DNA from: OMOG01 sp041485845
GTDB lineage: Bacteria; Acidobacteriota; Terriglobia; Bryobacterales; Bryobacteraceae
Assembly (NCBI GenBank): GCA_041485845.1
Contig: JBGPKH010000004.1
Span: forward strand, 1-40,048
Direction: 5' to 3'
Length of the DNA: 40,048 bases
Below are positions 16,323 through 26,200 of this stretch, piece after piece. A program made the position numbers and the translations under genes. How positions within the stretch are numbered: the first letter of the stretch is position 1; every line of letters begins with the position of its first letter. The notes under the pieces are model-generated. The model had not been told where the DNA came from. It ran no database searches and was given only the letters and a program-made list of their open reading frames with translations.

Positions 16323-17552
16323 ATGGCGGACTTCTATCAAACCGGAGTGGTAACCACTCTGCATCGTCTGACCCCGAACAGCATCGAAAGGCTCGATGCC
16401 GATCTCGAGAAGTTTTCCCGGAACAAGCCCATTGGGTTAGTCCTGCCAGCGCTCTACTCGGAGTTCGAAACGCTGGCCATGCAGCGCATCGTGCCCGAAC
16501 TCCGGCAGGTGCGCTACCTGCAACGAATTGTCGTGGTGTTGGCCAAGGCCACGCAGGAGCAGTTCGACCGGGCACGGAGCTTCTTCCTGGATTTCTACAC
16601 GCCGGTCACAGTCATCTGGGTGGACAGTGACCGGATTCAAGCGCTTTTTCGGATGCTCGAAGAGCGCGGATTGCCGGCGGGGGCCGATGGTAAGGGCCGT
16701 TCTTGCTGGTTGGCATACGGATACCTCCTGGCGATGCGCGACTGCGGCATGATCGCGCTGCATGACTGCGACATCGTCAACTACGACCGGCAGTTGCTGG
16801 CCCGGTTGTGCTACGCGATTGCCCACCCGCACCTACCATTCGACTTCTGCAAAGGCTACTACGCGCGCGTTACGGATCGAATGCACGGCCGCGTGACCCG
16901 GCTGTTTATGACGCCGCTAATCCGGGCGCTCGAGGGGATGGCGCCCGGAACCGCCTACCTGCGCTACCTGGACAGCTTCCGTTATCCGCTGGCCGGCGAG
17001 TTCGCCATGGATATCGATCTGGCCCGCGTGAATCGCATCCCCGCAGACTGGGGCCTCGAGGTTGGAGTCCTGGCGGAGATCTTCCGCAACTGCGCTGTGG
17101 GAAGGACATGCCAGGTGGATCTGGCGGACAACTACGAGCACAAGCACCAGGCCCTGTCGACCGACGATCCTTCCAAGGGCCTTGCCCGAATGACCGCGGA
17201 TATCGCGAAGTCGCTTTTCTCCACGCTCGCGGCCGAAGGACTGGTGTTCTCGGCGGATCACTTCCGCAGTCTGGAAGTGCGATACGTCCGCATGGCCCAG
17301 GACAGCATCGCACGCTACTACGCGGATGCCATGCTAAACGGTCTCAAGTTTGACCGTCACGCCGAGGAGATGGCGGTGGCGGTCTTCGCAAAGAGTCTGC
17401 GGTCGGCGGCGGGCGAATTCATCGAGGACCCGAGCGGCCTTCCGCTCATCCCCAACTGGAACCGGGTCCTGGCGGCCATCCCGGAGTTCTTCGATCTCTT
17501 GCAGGATGCGGTGGAGAAGGACGCCCGGCAAATGGCTGTTCGAACGGCCTGA
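16323..17552 (+). CDS. gpgS: Glucosyl-3-phosphoglycerate synthase (GpgS-like, GT81 type)
   Basis: 409 residues from MADFYQTGVVTTLHRL; the frame extends 43 codons upstream without support. The whole sequence resembles GpgS proteins of compatible-solute pathways: MALVLPALYSEF-type start (GLVLPALYSEF, 38-48), GKGRSCWLAYGY (123-134), the metal and sugar-nucleotide motif HDCDIVNYD (147-155), FCKGYYARV, and YLDSFRYPLAGEFAMDIDL. These enzymes join glucose from a nucleotide sugar to 3-phosphoglycerate, giving glucosyl-3-phosphoglycerate, which a phosphatase converts to glucosylglycerate. The next gene follows 10 bp later. A close relative using mannose cannot be excluded. Confidence 0.8.
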   Translation: MADFYQTGVVTTLHRLTPNSIERLDADLEKFSRNKPIGLVLPALYSEFETLAMQRIVPELRQVRYLQRIVVVLAKATQEQFDRARSFFLDFYTPVTVIWVDSDRIQALFRMLEERGLPAGADGKGRSCWLAYGYLLAMRDCGMIALHDCDIVNYDRQLLARLCYAIAHPHLPFDFCKGYYARVTDRMHGRVTRLFMTPLIRALEGMAPGTAYLRYLDSFRYPLAGEFAMDIDLARVNRIPADWGLEVGVLAEIFRNCAVGRTCQVDLADNYEHKHQALSTDDPSKGLARMTADIAKSLFSTLAAEGLVFSADHFRSLEVRYVRMAQDSIARYYADAMLNGLKFDRHAEEMAVAVFAKSLRSAAGEFIEDPSGLPLIPNWNRVLAAIPEFFDLLQDAVEKDARQMAVRTA

Positions 17553-17562
17553 AGGAGATCGA

Positions 17563-18915
17563 ATGGGAGAACCGTTGTTGCCGGACGAAGCGCGCCGGGC
17601 GGCAGAGGTGATTCGCCGCGCCGACATCGTGATCGGCATTCCCAGCTACAACAACGCGCGGACCATCGGTCACGTCGTGCGTGCCGCTTACGCCGGGCTG
17701 GCCAAGTACTTTCCCCAACTTACCGGCGTGGTGATCAATTCCGACGGGGGGTCAACAGACAAGACGCGCGATGCCGTCCTTTCAGCGCGTGTCGAGGACA
17801 GTCACTTGATGCTGCTTTCGACTCCCCTACCGGCGGTACACCGGCTGTCATTCCCGTATCACGGGGTGCCCGGCAAGGGAAGCGCGTTCCGCCTGGTTTT
17901 CCAGATGGCGAATCAACTCGATGCAAAAGCCTGTGCGGTGGTCGATTCCGACCTCCGGTCGATCACGCCGGAGTGGATCGACTTGCTGATTCGCCCCATT
18001 CTGTTCGCCGGTTTTGATTTCGTCGCTCCCTACTACCAGCGGCACAAGTATGACGGGACCATTACGAACAGCATCGTCTATCCCCTTACGAGAATGCTCT
18101 ATGGAGTGTCGGTCCGGCAGCCGATCGGAGGTGAGTTCGGAGTATCGGCGCGCCTGATCGGGCGATACCTTGACTGTCAGGACTGGGAAACCGACGTGGC
18201 ACGCTTCGGGATCGACATCTGGATGACGACCATCGCGATTGCCGAGGGATTTCGCGTCTGCCAGAGCTTTCTGGGAGCGAAGCTGCACGACGCCAAAGAT
18301 CCGGGCTCCGATCTGTCCGCAATGCTGCAGCAGGTTGTCGGCAGTGTCTTCACTCTGATGCAGGAGTATGCCCCCGTTTGGCAAGGGCGGACCGGCAGCA
18401 CGCCGGCGGAGCTCTTCGGGTTCCGGTTTGACGTAGGCCTCGACCCGATCCACGTGAACGTCGACCGGATGGTGCATGCATTTCGGCGCGGCTGTGCGGA
18501 ACTGGGCGAAATCTGGGAAGCGGCGCTCGACCAGCGCACATTCGCGGCCGTGCGGAGGCTTGGCAATCGCCCGCTGGAACGTGGGGAAGCGTTCCACCTG
18601 GATGATGAACTATGGGCGGAAGTGGTTCTCGATTTCGCGTGCGCGTATCGCAGACACCCAATTGCCAGAGGCCAGATTCTGCGCTCGCTGACGCCCTTAT
18701 ACCTGGCCAGAGTCGCGTCGTTCGTTGGAGATACCGAAAGTCTCGTTGCGGCCGAGGTCGAGGACAAGATCGAACAACTCTGCCTGACCTTTGAGAAGCT
18801 CAAGCCCAACCTGGTCGGGCGCTGGAACGGCGAGCCCGTCCGGGGCAATGACAGCCCCTCGCCGCGGGACGGCGCCGCGCCGCGCGCACTGAACGAAGCA
18901 AACCTGGAGGTATGA
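17563..18915 (+). CDS. GT-A fold glycosyltransferase of the compatible-solute cluster
   Basis: 450 residues from an ATG with AAGGAG 6 bases upstream. DIVIGIPSYNNARTIGHVVRA (21-41) and VINSDGGSTDKT (57-68) are typical of the GT-A fold of family 2, and VVDSDLRS holds the DxD metal site (DSD, 128-130). PYYQRHKYDGTITNSIVYPLTR and IGGEFGVS are shared with glycosyltransferases found beside GpgS-type enzymes. Together with gpgS and the phosphatase, I infer that it adds a second sugar or makes a related glycosylglycerate; the substrate is not visible. It ends in a hydrophilic Pro/Gly-rich tail. The membrane protein follows 3 bp downstream. Confidence 0.75.
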   Translation: MGEPLLPDEARRAAEVIRRADIVIGIPSYNNARTIGHVVRAAYAGLAKYFPQLTGVVINSDGGSTDKTRDAVLSARVEDSHLMLLSTPLPAVHRLSFPYHGVPGKGSAFRLVFQMANQLDAKACAVVDSDLRSITPEWIDLLIRPILFAGFDFVAPYYQRHKYDGTITNSIVYPLTRMLYGVSVRQPIGGEFGVSARLIGRYLDCQDWETDVARFGIDIWMTTIAIAEGFRVCQSFLGAKLHDAKDPGSDLSAMLQQVVGSVFTLMQEYAPVWQGRTGSTPAELFGFRFDVGLDPIHVNVDRMVHAFRRGCAELGEIWEAALDQRTFAAVRRLGNRPLERGEAFHLDDELWAEVVLDFACAYRRHPIARGQILRSLTPLYLARVASFVGDTESLVAAEVEDKIEQLCLTFEKLKPNLVGRWNGEPVRGNDSPSPRDGAAPRALNEANLEV

Positions 18916-18918
18916 CAG

Positions 18919-19620
18919 ATGATCGAAACGTTGAAAGGGATTCTGAACGGGGCCTTGGAGCGCCTCCATCAACAGATGACGACATATCTGCCCTCGTTGC
19001 TGGCCGCCCTCACGCTGGTCCTGGGAACCTATGTGACTGCCCTGCTTGCGCGCTGGCTCATCTACAGGATTTTCAAAGGCCTGACCATCGACAAGTTCCT
19101 TCGCCGGAGCGGCGTCGCGTTCCTGGTGGATCCTTCAGGCCGCCTCCGCGCCACCCGTGTGGTCGCTGAGACGGTCTATTGGTGCATGCTGCTGAGCGGC
19201 GCTTTGTTGGGGTTGAATGTCTTCGGCACCGACCTCACCACCCAGATTGTCCAGAGTTTTGTGTTCCTGCTTCCCAAGCTCTTCGTGGCAGGGCTGATCC
19301 TGTTGGGTGGGACCTGGCTCAGTCAATATCTGGGCCGCAGCATGCTGGTTTGGGCCGTGAACGAGAACTTCCCTTCGCCACGCCGCCTGGCAGTGGTAGT
19401 CCGGATCCTCATCATGTTCGTAGCCGTCGTCGTTGCCGCCGATCAACTCAACTTCGCCAGAGGCGTGTTCCTCGCCGCTTTCATCATCTTTGTGGGCGGC
19501 GCTGTACTGGCAGCCAGCCTGGCTGCCGGTCTTGGAATGGGAGGGGTGCAGCGGTTCTTCGAGGAGAAAAGAGAGCAAACCGGCGATGCAGCCGAGAGGT
19601 CCCTGTGGAGCCATTTGTGA
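18919..19620 (+). CDS. Channel-like integral membrane protein (conserved TM-helix type, MscS-related)
   Basis: 233 residues with about five membrane helices (roughly 24-50, 76-100, 106-131, 156-178, 184-208). The pattern LPSLLAALTLVLGTYVTALLARW followed by repeated VLPKL-type helices matches the conserved TM-helix repeats of MscS-related channels. The soluble beta domain of MscS is not seen; the protein ends in a short FFEEKREQ tail. A ribosome site (GGAGG) lies 8 bases before the ATG, and the gap from the previous gene is 3 bp, so it belongs to the same operon. A role in osmotic response is an inference from its neighbours. Confidence 0.72.
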   Translation: MIETLKGILNGALERLHQQMTTYLPSLLAALTLVLGTYVTALLARWLIYRIFKGLTIDKFLRRSGVAFLVDPSGRLRATRVVAETVYWCMLLSGALLGLNVFGTDLTTQIVQSFVFLLPKLFVAGLILLGGTWLSQYLGRSMLVWAVNENFPSPRRLAVVVRILIMFVAVVVAADQLNFARGVFLAAFIIFVGGAVLAASLAAGLGMGGVQRFFEEKREQTGDAAERSLWSHL

Positions 19621-19662
19621 CCTGATCGGGGTTGGGTCGGACGTTCGCAGACTGGCTCGTTC

Positions 19663-20460
19663 TCAGTCGCCGATTAGCGCCAGGACGGCCTCATTCCAGC
19701 CTTCCGGGCCGGGGCGGTCCGTCACCAAACCGCGTGGCACCATGGCTTTCAGTTCCGCAACTTGCGGGGAGCGAATGAGCACCGGAACAGCCACGGCGTT
19801 GAGAAAAGACGCGTCATTCAATCCGTCACCCAGGCCGATGGTGCGAAGCGGCGCATTCCCCCGCTTGAAAAGCGCGGAGAGAGCCTCGACGGCCCGTGCT
19901 TTGTCATTCGCCCCCAGAATGTGCCAAAAGCGACCGCCTCTGGTCCACCGCCGGCCTTGGTCCTCGATCGCGGCGGCCAGCGCGCCGGCGCGGTTTGGAT
20001 CAAGGATCAGGAACGGCTCATCGTATTCCCTCTGTCTCGACAGAACAGCCTGTTCCAGCGGCAAATCGCAAACCCTGGCCACCTCCTCAGGCGTCATTTC
20101 ATGAAAACCGCGCACGCGACATTGGCTGGTCTGCGAGGCCCTTTGAAGATCGGCAACGAGTTCCTCGTAGGGCGTTCCCCACTCGATCGCTTCGTAGGAG
20201 TCGCGGCGTTTGCCTCCCCGAACGGCACGTGGAAAGTACCCGAGAGGCACGAAGGCGGCGCCGCCGTTCTCGACGATGAATGGGTGCTCATTCTGGAGGC
20301 ATCGACGCCAGAACTCAACCTCTGCGCGCGTCTTGCTGGTGACCAGAACCCAAGGAACGCCCTGCCGCCTCAATCGATCGAGCGCCTGCCTCGCCGCTTC
20401 CCAACTGTAGGTGTCCCGGTCCAACAGCGTCCCATCGAGATCCGTGAAGATGAGATCCAT
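19663..20460 (-). CDS. HAD-type phosphatase, mannosyl/glucosyl-3-phosphoglycerate phosphatase family
   Basis: 265 residues. FTDLDGTLLDRDTYSW has the nucleophile D7 and general acid D9 (DxD). VTSKTRAEVEFW is motif II, ENGGAAF lies in the type-IIB cap region, and GLGDGLNDASFLNAV is motif IV. The cap and LDRDTYSWEAA start match the mannosyl-3-phosphoglycerate phosphatase group (YedP-like). It likely removes phosphate from the product of the convergent gpgS, giving glucosylglycerate or a derivative. It is convergent with the membrane protein (43 bp) and divergent from the histidine kinase (98 bp). Confidence 0.82.
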   Translation of the reverse strand: MDLIFTDLDGTLLDRDTYSWEAARQALDRLRRQGVPWVLVTSKTRAEVEFWRRCLQNEHPFIVENGGAAFVPLGYFPRAVRGGKRRDSYEAIEWGTPYEELVADLQRASQTSQCRVRGFHEMTPEEVARVCDLPLEQAVLSRQREYDEPFLILDPNRAGALAAAIEDQGRRWTRGGRFWHILGANDKARAVEALSALFKRGNAPLRTIGLGDGLNDASFLNAVAVPVLIRSPQVAELKAMVPRGLVTDRPGPEGWNEAVLALIGD

Positions 20461-20558
20461 CTTGCGCCGCTCTCAGGTTATCGCGGTTGGAGTCGAAAGT
20501 TCGATCGCTCCGGGATGCCATTTTCCGGCCAGAATAGCTGTATGGAGGCAGGTACGCC

Positions 20559-21902
20559 ATGAGGTCGCGCAGTTGGCTGGTGCTTTCGATCGGATTCGGC
20601 ACGCTAATACTCTTGATCGGCCTCCTCGGCTTCGGCGCGATGCGCCGGGCGCAGACTCTCCACGACCAGACCCTGTCCGCTCACGAAATGTACCTGCAGA
20701 CCGATTCGGGCTTGCGCGAAATTCCGGCCGACCTTTATCTGGGCGATATTCTGATTCGCGATTACCTCTTGGACCCGTCGCACATCACGGCGCCGGCCTA
20801 TCGAGAGCAATTATTGACCAGGAGGTCCGCCATCCGTCAGCAGCTCGACCTTCTGGAACAGCGGCTTGGGACGGGAGACGCGGCGACGGTTCAGCAATTG
20901 CGGTCTGAACTTCGGGCCTATTGGACGTCCATGGATCCAATCTTGCGCTGGTCGCCGCAGGAGAAGGCGGCGCTCAGCCAGATCTTCCTGCGCCAGCAGG
21001 TGCTCCCACGCCGGGAGGCCGTTGTGGCCCTGGCACGCGAGATCGGACAGATCAACGCCGCTCATTTTCGGAACGAACAGCAGAGGCTGCAGGAGAGCCA
21101 GAAGCTGCTGCAGAGCTTCCTCCTCAGGACCGTCCTCCTTGCTCTTGGGCTTGGCCTGCTGGTGGCCGTGATCAGCACGGCTCGAGTGGCCCATCTGGAA
21201 CGCCGGAGCGAACAACAAAGGGGACGCGCGGAAAGCGCGGAAGAGGAACTGCGCCGCCTCTCCCGCAATTTGGTGCGGACCCAGGAGGATGAGCGCAGAT
21301 CGCTGTCGCGGGAACTCCACGATGCGGTCGGCCAGATGCTCTCCGCCATGACCATGGAGCTCGGCAACATGGAGTCGGTCATTACCTTCCCCGACAAACT
21401 TCGTGCGCGCCTCGATGAAGCCCGGCAGTTGAATGCAGAGACGATTCGCGGAGTGCGGGATCTGGCGATGGGTTTGCGGCCGGCCATGCTGGACGAACTC
21501 GGTTTGGGGCCGGCGCTCCGGTGGCAGGGTCGGGAGTTCTCCCGGAGAAGTGGCGTGCCGGTGACTGTGCAGATCGACGGAGATCTCGAAGGTCTACCGG
21601 AGACCCATCGCACCTGCATCTATCGGATTGTTCAGGAAGCCCTCACAAACTGTACGAGGCATGCGCAAGCCAAGAACATCCGGATCTCCGTCTATGGCCG
21701 GCACGATTGGGTTCAGTTGTCGATCCAGGACGACGGTGTCGGTTTCGATCCGGTGCACGCATCCTCCCACGGGCTGGGCCTGATCGGCATTCAGGAGCGG
21801 GTGCGTGAACTCGATGGCAAGGTCACGATCATCTCGCAACCGCAGAAAGGGACTATCTTGGAGGTGGAATTCCCGGTTAACTGTGGGGTGGCCACGGAAT
21901 GA
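20559..21902 (+). CDS. NarX/DegS-type sensor histidine kinase
   Basis: 447 residues. TM helices at about 6-27 and 188-208 flank a helical periplasmic region that resembles a four-helix-bundle sensor (4HB). The dimerisation and phosphoacceptor domain is HisKA_3 type: RRSLSRELHDAVGQMLSAM, with H254. The ATPase domain shows ALTNCTRHAQAKN (N box), DDGVGFDP and GLGLIGIQERV. It would phosphorylate the LuxR-type regulator encoded next; the two genes overlap by ATGA. The signal is unknown, though its position beside the glucosylglycerate cluster is suggestive. Confidence 0.92.
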   Translation: MRSRSWLVLSIGFGTLILLIGLLGFGAMRRAQTLHDQTLSAHEMYLQTDSGLREIPADLYLGDILIRDYLLDPSHITAPAYREQLLTRRSAIRQQLDLLEQRLGTGDAATVQQLRSELRAYWTSMDPILRWSPQEKAALSQIFLRQQVLPRREAVVALAREIGQINAAHFRNEQQRLQESQKLLQSFLLRTVLLALGLGLLVAVISTARVAHLERRSEQQRGRAESAEEELRRLSRNLVRTQEDERRSLSRELHDAVGQMLSAMTMELGNMESVITFPDKLRARLDEARQLNAETIRGVRDLAMGLRPAMLDELGLGPALRWQGREFSRRSGVPVTVQIDGDLEGLPETHRTCIYRIVQEALTNCTRHAQAKNIRISVYGRHDWVQLSIQDDGVGFDPVHASSHGLGLIGIQERVRELDGKVTIISQPQKGTILEVEFPVNCGVATE

Positions 21903-22549
21903 TCCGCGTTCTCATCGCAGATGACCACGGCGTGATGCGCAAGGGCCTGCGGCTGCAACTGGAACAGCACGAGGGGATCGAGGTCGTGGGCGAAGCCTCC
22001 GACGGGCGCGACGCCGTGCGCCTGGCTCATGAATTGCGGCCGGATCTGGTGATCATGGACATCGGCATGCCGAATCTGAACGGGATCGAAGCCACGGCTC
22101 AGATTGTGAAGCAAGATCCCACCACCGGGGTAATCATTTTGAGCATGCACTCCGACGAGGAGTATCTGCTGCGTGCCCTTACGGCCGGAGCGAAAGGCTA
22201 CCTGCTCAAAGAAAGCGCTGACGTTGACCTGCTTCGTGCGGTCCAGGCTGTTGCCCAAAGGAAGTCCTTCTTCAGTCCCGCAGTGGCCAAGATGTTGCTG
22301 GACGACTTCGTGCAACAACTCAAACAGCGCGGGCTGAGGGACTCCTACAATCTGCTCAGTGACAGAGAGAAAGAGATCTTCCAGCTTCTGGCCGAAGGGA
22401 AGTCGAACAAGGACGTTGCCACGCTCCTGAACCTGAGCCCGTATACGGTGGAGACACATCGGACGCACATCATGCAGAAGCTGGACCTCCACAGTGCGGT
22501 CGATTTGGTCCTATACGCTGTGCGCAAGAAGATCATCGCGTTTTCATAG
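21899..22549 (+). CDS. NarL/LuxR-family response regulator
   Basis: 216 residues. The receiver has the acidic pair D8-D9 (IADDHG), phosphoacceptor D54 (LVIMDIGMP) and K at about 103 (YLLKES). A linker leads to the C-terminal LuxR helix-turn-helix: LSDREKEIFQLLAEGKSNKDVATLLNLSPYTVETHRTHIMQKL. It is translationally coupled to the kinase by a 4-bp overlap. Targets may include its neighbours but none is shown. Confidence 0.94.
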   Translation: MIRVLIADDHGVMRKGLRLQLEQHEGIEVVGEASDGRDAVRLAHELRPDLVIMDIGMPNLNGIEATAQIVKQDPTTGVIILSMHSDEEYLLRALTAGAKGYLLKESADVDLLRAVQAVAQRKSFFSPAVAKMLLDDFVQQLKQRGLRDSYNLLSDREKEIFQLLAEGKSNKDVATLLNLSPYTVETHRTHIMQKLDLHSAVDLVLYAVRKKIIAFS

Positions 22550-22565
22550 GGTCGCAGCGGTCCGC

Positions 22566-22607
22566 GCGGAACGGCCCACGCCTGAGGCCGTCAGCCACGC
22601 GTTCCGC
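22566..22607 (+). terminator. Stem-loop downstream of the two-component pair
   Basis: GCGGAACG (22566-22573) pairs with CGTTCCGC (22600-22607) over 8 bp with a 26-nt loop that has its own short GGCC stem. It begins 17 bp after the stop. No T-run follows, so Rho-independent termination is uncertain. Confidence 0.4.
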
Positions 22608-23287
22608 CGCTCCACCCGGTGTGCGCAGAGCCAGGCTGAACGTCGCAAACGGAGATCGCGGATTCTTGACGGTTTTCCGGTGACCAGGCTGTCGGGCGGC
22701 GCCCGATGGACCGGTGCGGGCCGCCACCGCACATTCCGGACCCGGGCGGCCGGGTCTCGCGACCCCCACCCATGGTGGCTACCTGAGTGAAGCACATACC
22801 CATCAACCCGAAATCAGCCGCTTGGCGGTGAAGCTCCCGGCCCGCCTTCGCCCGCTTGCCGCCCGCGGGTCTCTCCTTTGACAATAAAGTAGATCCCTCG
22901 ATATTTCAGGTCCTTTTTTGCTGTTTAGATGTTAGAATTATGCCTGATAAATTGCAGGACCGTAAAATCGAGGAAGCTCGCGGCCCTCAGAAGGGGTTTC
23001 TCGGGGATTTCCGTTTTGACCCGCATGGGGCATGAATGGAATCCCGAAGCAGTTGCCGCCCCTCAATCGGGCGGTCAAACAAGGTGGTCCTTGTGGTTAA
23101 AGTTCGGCAAGTTTAAGGTATTTGGGACATAAACTCTGCTTAAGCAGTCCGGATTCCATGGTTTGGATTACGGACATCCGATGGCTGGATCGGGATCGGG
23201 CGTTCCTGGAAACCAGGATCAGGTCGATTCATCCGCCGGCCCGGGTGGGGCCCGGCGGAGGGGGACGCCCACCAAAAGGAAGGGGTT
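22608..23287 (+). promoter_or_regulatory. Long non-coding leader upstream of the TonB receptor
   Basis: I see no convincing gene in this 680-bp stretch. A consensus TTGACA lies at 22878-22883 with GATATT at 22900-22905 (16-bp spacer), a plausible promoter. The region from 22870 to about 23120 is AT-richer than its surroundings. Near the receptor, CCGCCGG pairs with CCGGCGG (about 23232-23257) just before the AAGGAAGGGG ribosome site. If transcription starts at the proposed promoter the untranslated leader is about 375 nt. Confidence 0.4.
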
Positions 23288-26200
23288 ATGAGAAAGTTTC
23301 CGTATCTTTTGAGAATCGTTTGCCTGGTTCTGGCGATTACGGCCCTGGCATGGCCGCAATCCTCGTATACGGCCGCCGTGCGCGGCACCGTCACCGATCC
23401 GAGCGGCGCCGCAGTGCCGGGAGCCAAAGTGGCGCTAATCGAAGCGGAACGCAACCTGTCACACCCGGTCACGACCGACGAAGCCGGACGCTACGCGGTT
23501 TCCGCCTTGCCGCCTGGCAAGTACATCCTGACCGTGGAGGCGCGGGGATTCAAGAAGTTCACGCAGACGGAAATCCCGCTGGAGGTCCAACAACAGGCCA
23601 CCCTGGACGCTGCCTTGCAAGTGGGCGACATGGCAACCTCGGTGGAAGTGTCCACCACGACTCCCCTGCTGAACACCACCATCGCCACCCTCGGGCAGGT
23701 GATCGACAGCCGGCTCATGATGTCGCTGCCCAACATCGGGCGCAACGCGCTGATGTTCCTGTCCGGCGCGCCGGGCGTGGTCGGGGCCAACAGCCAGACC
23801 AACGCGCCGTCGAACACTAACTTCGTGGCCAACGGAGTGCGCAACTCCACCTCGGATGTACTGGTGGACGGCGCCATCGTGAACACCACCGAGCAGAACA
23901 CCGGAGCCACGGACCTGAAGTGGACGCCGTCGGTGGACGCCGTTCAGGAATTCAAGATCCAGGTAAACTTCTTCGGCGCCGAGTACGCCGAGTCCGGCGG
24001 CGCGGTGGTGAACCTGGTGACCAAGTCGGGAACCAACCAGTTCCACGGGGCGGCCTACGAGTACCGCCGGGACTCCGTGATGAACGCCAACAGTTGGTCC
24101 AGCAACCGCGCGGGAGCGAAGAAGACCTACTATCGCCGCGACCAGCCGGGCGGGGTGATCGGCGGGCCGATCCGCAAGAACAAGACCTTCTTCTTCGGCA
24201 CGTTCGAATACACCAAGGCCAAGAGCCCGCAGGGGTACACCGGCAGCGCGCCGATCGCCGGGTTCCGCTCGGGAGATTTCAGCAAGCTGTTGTTCAGCGA
24301 CGGCAAGCCCATGGTGATCTACAACCCGTTCGACACTTACAAGGACGCCAACGGGGTTACCAAGCGCAATCCGTTCCCCAACAACCAGATCCCGCTGAGC
24401 CTGATGGACCCGGTGTCGCTCAAGGCCATGAAGTACATCCCCATGCCGAACACCATCCCGACCAACCAGTACACCAACGCCAACAACTTCTATCAGCAGG
24501 GGATCGACACCAGCAGGAACAAGCAGTTCGACATCAAGGTGGACAACAGCTTCACTGACAGGATTCGCGCGACGGCGCGCTACAGCATGTCGCGGAACGC
24601 CGGTGCTCCGGCCAACCTGTGGGCTGCCACCGACCCTTCGATCGCGGCGGCCTACAGCCCGAACAACGGTCCCAGCTACACCCACACGCAAGCCGCTTCG
24701 GGCAACCTGACGTTCGTGCAGAACTCCACCACCATCTGGGTGCTGAACTACGGGTTCATCTATTCCGACTACGGCCGGCTGCCGTTCCAGAACTTCGACT
24801 CGACCACTCTGGGCCTGCCCAAGTACATGTACGACAACGCCGATTACAAAGCTTTCCCGTTCTTCAACGGCTTTGGCCTGGACATCGGCACGCAGGGCTG
24901 GCTGATCATGGACCGGCAGGAGGGCGTGCACCAGTTCTCGGGCTCGATCACCAAGACCAGGGGCGCACACAACATCAAGGCTGGGACGGAGTTCCGCCAC
25001 TACTTCCTGGACTACGCGCAGCCGGGCTATCCGCAGGGGCACTTCCAGTTCGGGCAGCAGGTCACCAGCGCCGATCTGAACACCGGCAATTCCTACCAGG
25101 GCAGCTCGTTCGCGTCGTTCCTGCTGGGGTGGGGCTGCTGTTCGGACTACCACATCGATCCGAAGGTGTTCAACCGCGCCAGCTACTGGGGCTTCTTCGT
25201 GCAGGACGACTGGAAGGTCACGCGCAACCTGACGGTCAACCTCGGATTGCGGTATGAGTTCGACGTTCCCCGGTACGAGGTCCAGAACCGCTTCAGCTAT
25301 TGGGACCTGAGCGCTCCGGCGCCGATCACGGTTCCAGGCTTCAATCTGAGAGGCGTATACAAGTTCGTCGACGACCACACGCGGTCGCCGTTCGACATGG
25401 ACAAGAACAATTGGGCGCCGCGCCTGGGCTTCGCCTACGCGCTGGGCCAGAAGACCTCGATCCGCGGCGGCGTGGGCATCTTCTACACGCTGTCGCGAGC
25501 CACGGTCTCCGGCCACACCGGCTCGCCGTTCAACACCAACTCGGGCGTGACCTGGTCGCTCGATAGCAACGCCACCCGCTACATCAGCGGCCTCTCCAAC
25601 CCTTACCCGCAGGGCCTCGCGTTCCCACTGGGCAGCTCGCTCGGGGACAAAACCCTGCTGGGCCGGGGCACCGGCACGATCCTCCGGAACACCGGCCAGA
25701 ACCCCGAATTCTACAACTGGAACGTGTCGGTCCAGCGCGAAGTAGGCTGGAACTCGATCGTCGAGATCAACTATACGGGCGGCAAGGGCGTCAAGCTGCC
25801 CGACGCGGCGATGACCAGCCTGAGCTACCTGAACCCCATGTACTTCGGCCTGGGGCGCTCCGCGCTGCAGGCCCAGGTACCCAACCCGTTCTACGGGATC
25901 ATCACCGACCCTCTGGCGACCAACTTAAACGGCAAGACCATCCAGTACTACCGCCTGCTGCGGGGCATGCCGCAATTCGATGGCGCCGGCACTTCCGAGC
26001 TGGGCAACGCCGATTCCTGGTACCAGGGCCTTCAACTCAAGTGGCAGAAGCGATTCTCGCACGGACTGCAGACCATGGCGCACTACACCTGGGCCAAGAT
26101 GGAGGACGACGTCTCCAACGGCTCGAGCAACTTGAACTGGCTGAGCAGCACTTCCGGCAGCGCGGTGCAGAACCCGTTCAACCTCCACCTGGAGAAGTCG

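Noticed and set aside
22929..23132. Short plus-strand frame before the TonB receptor
   Set aside because: No ribosome site or recognisable protein; better explained as leader sequence.
23459..25516. Minus-strand frame of 685 codons opposite the TonB receptor
   Set aside because: Antisense shadow without domains; the plus-strand gene is clear.
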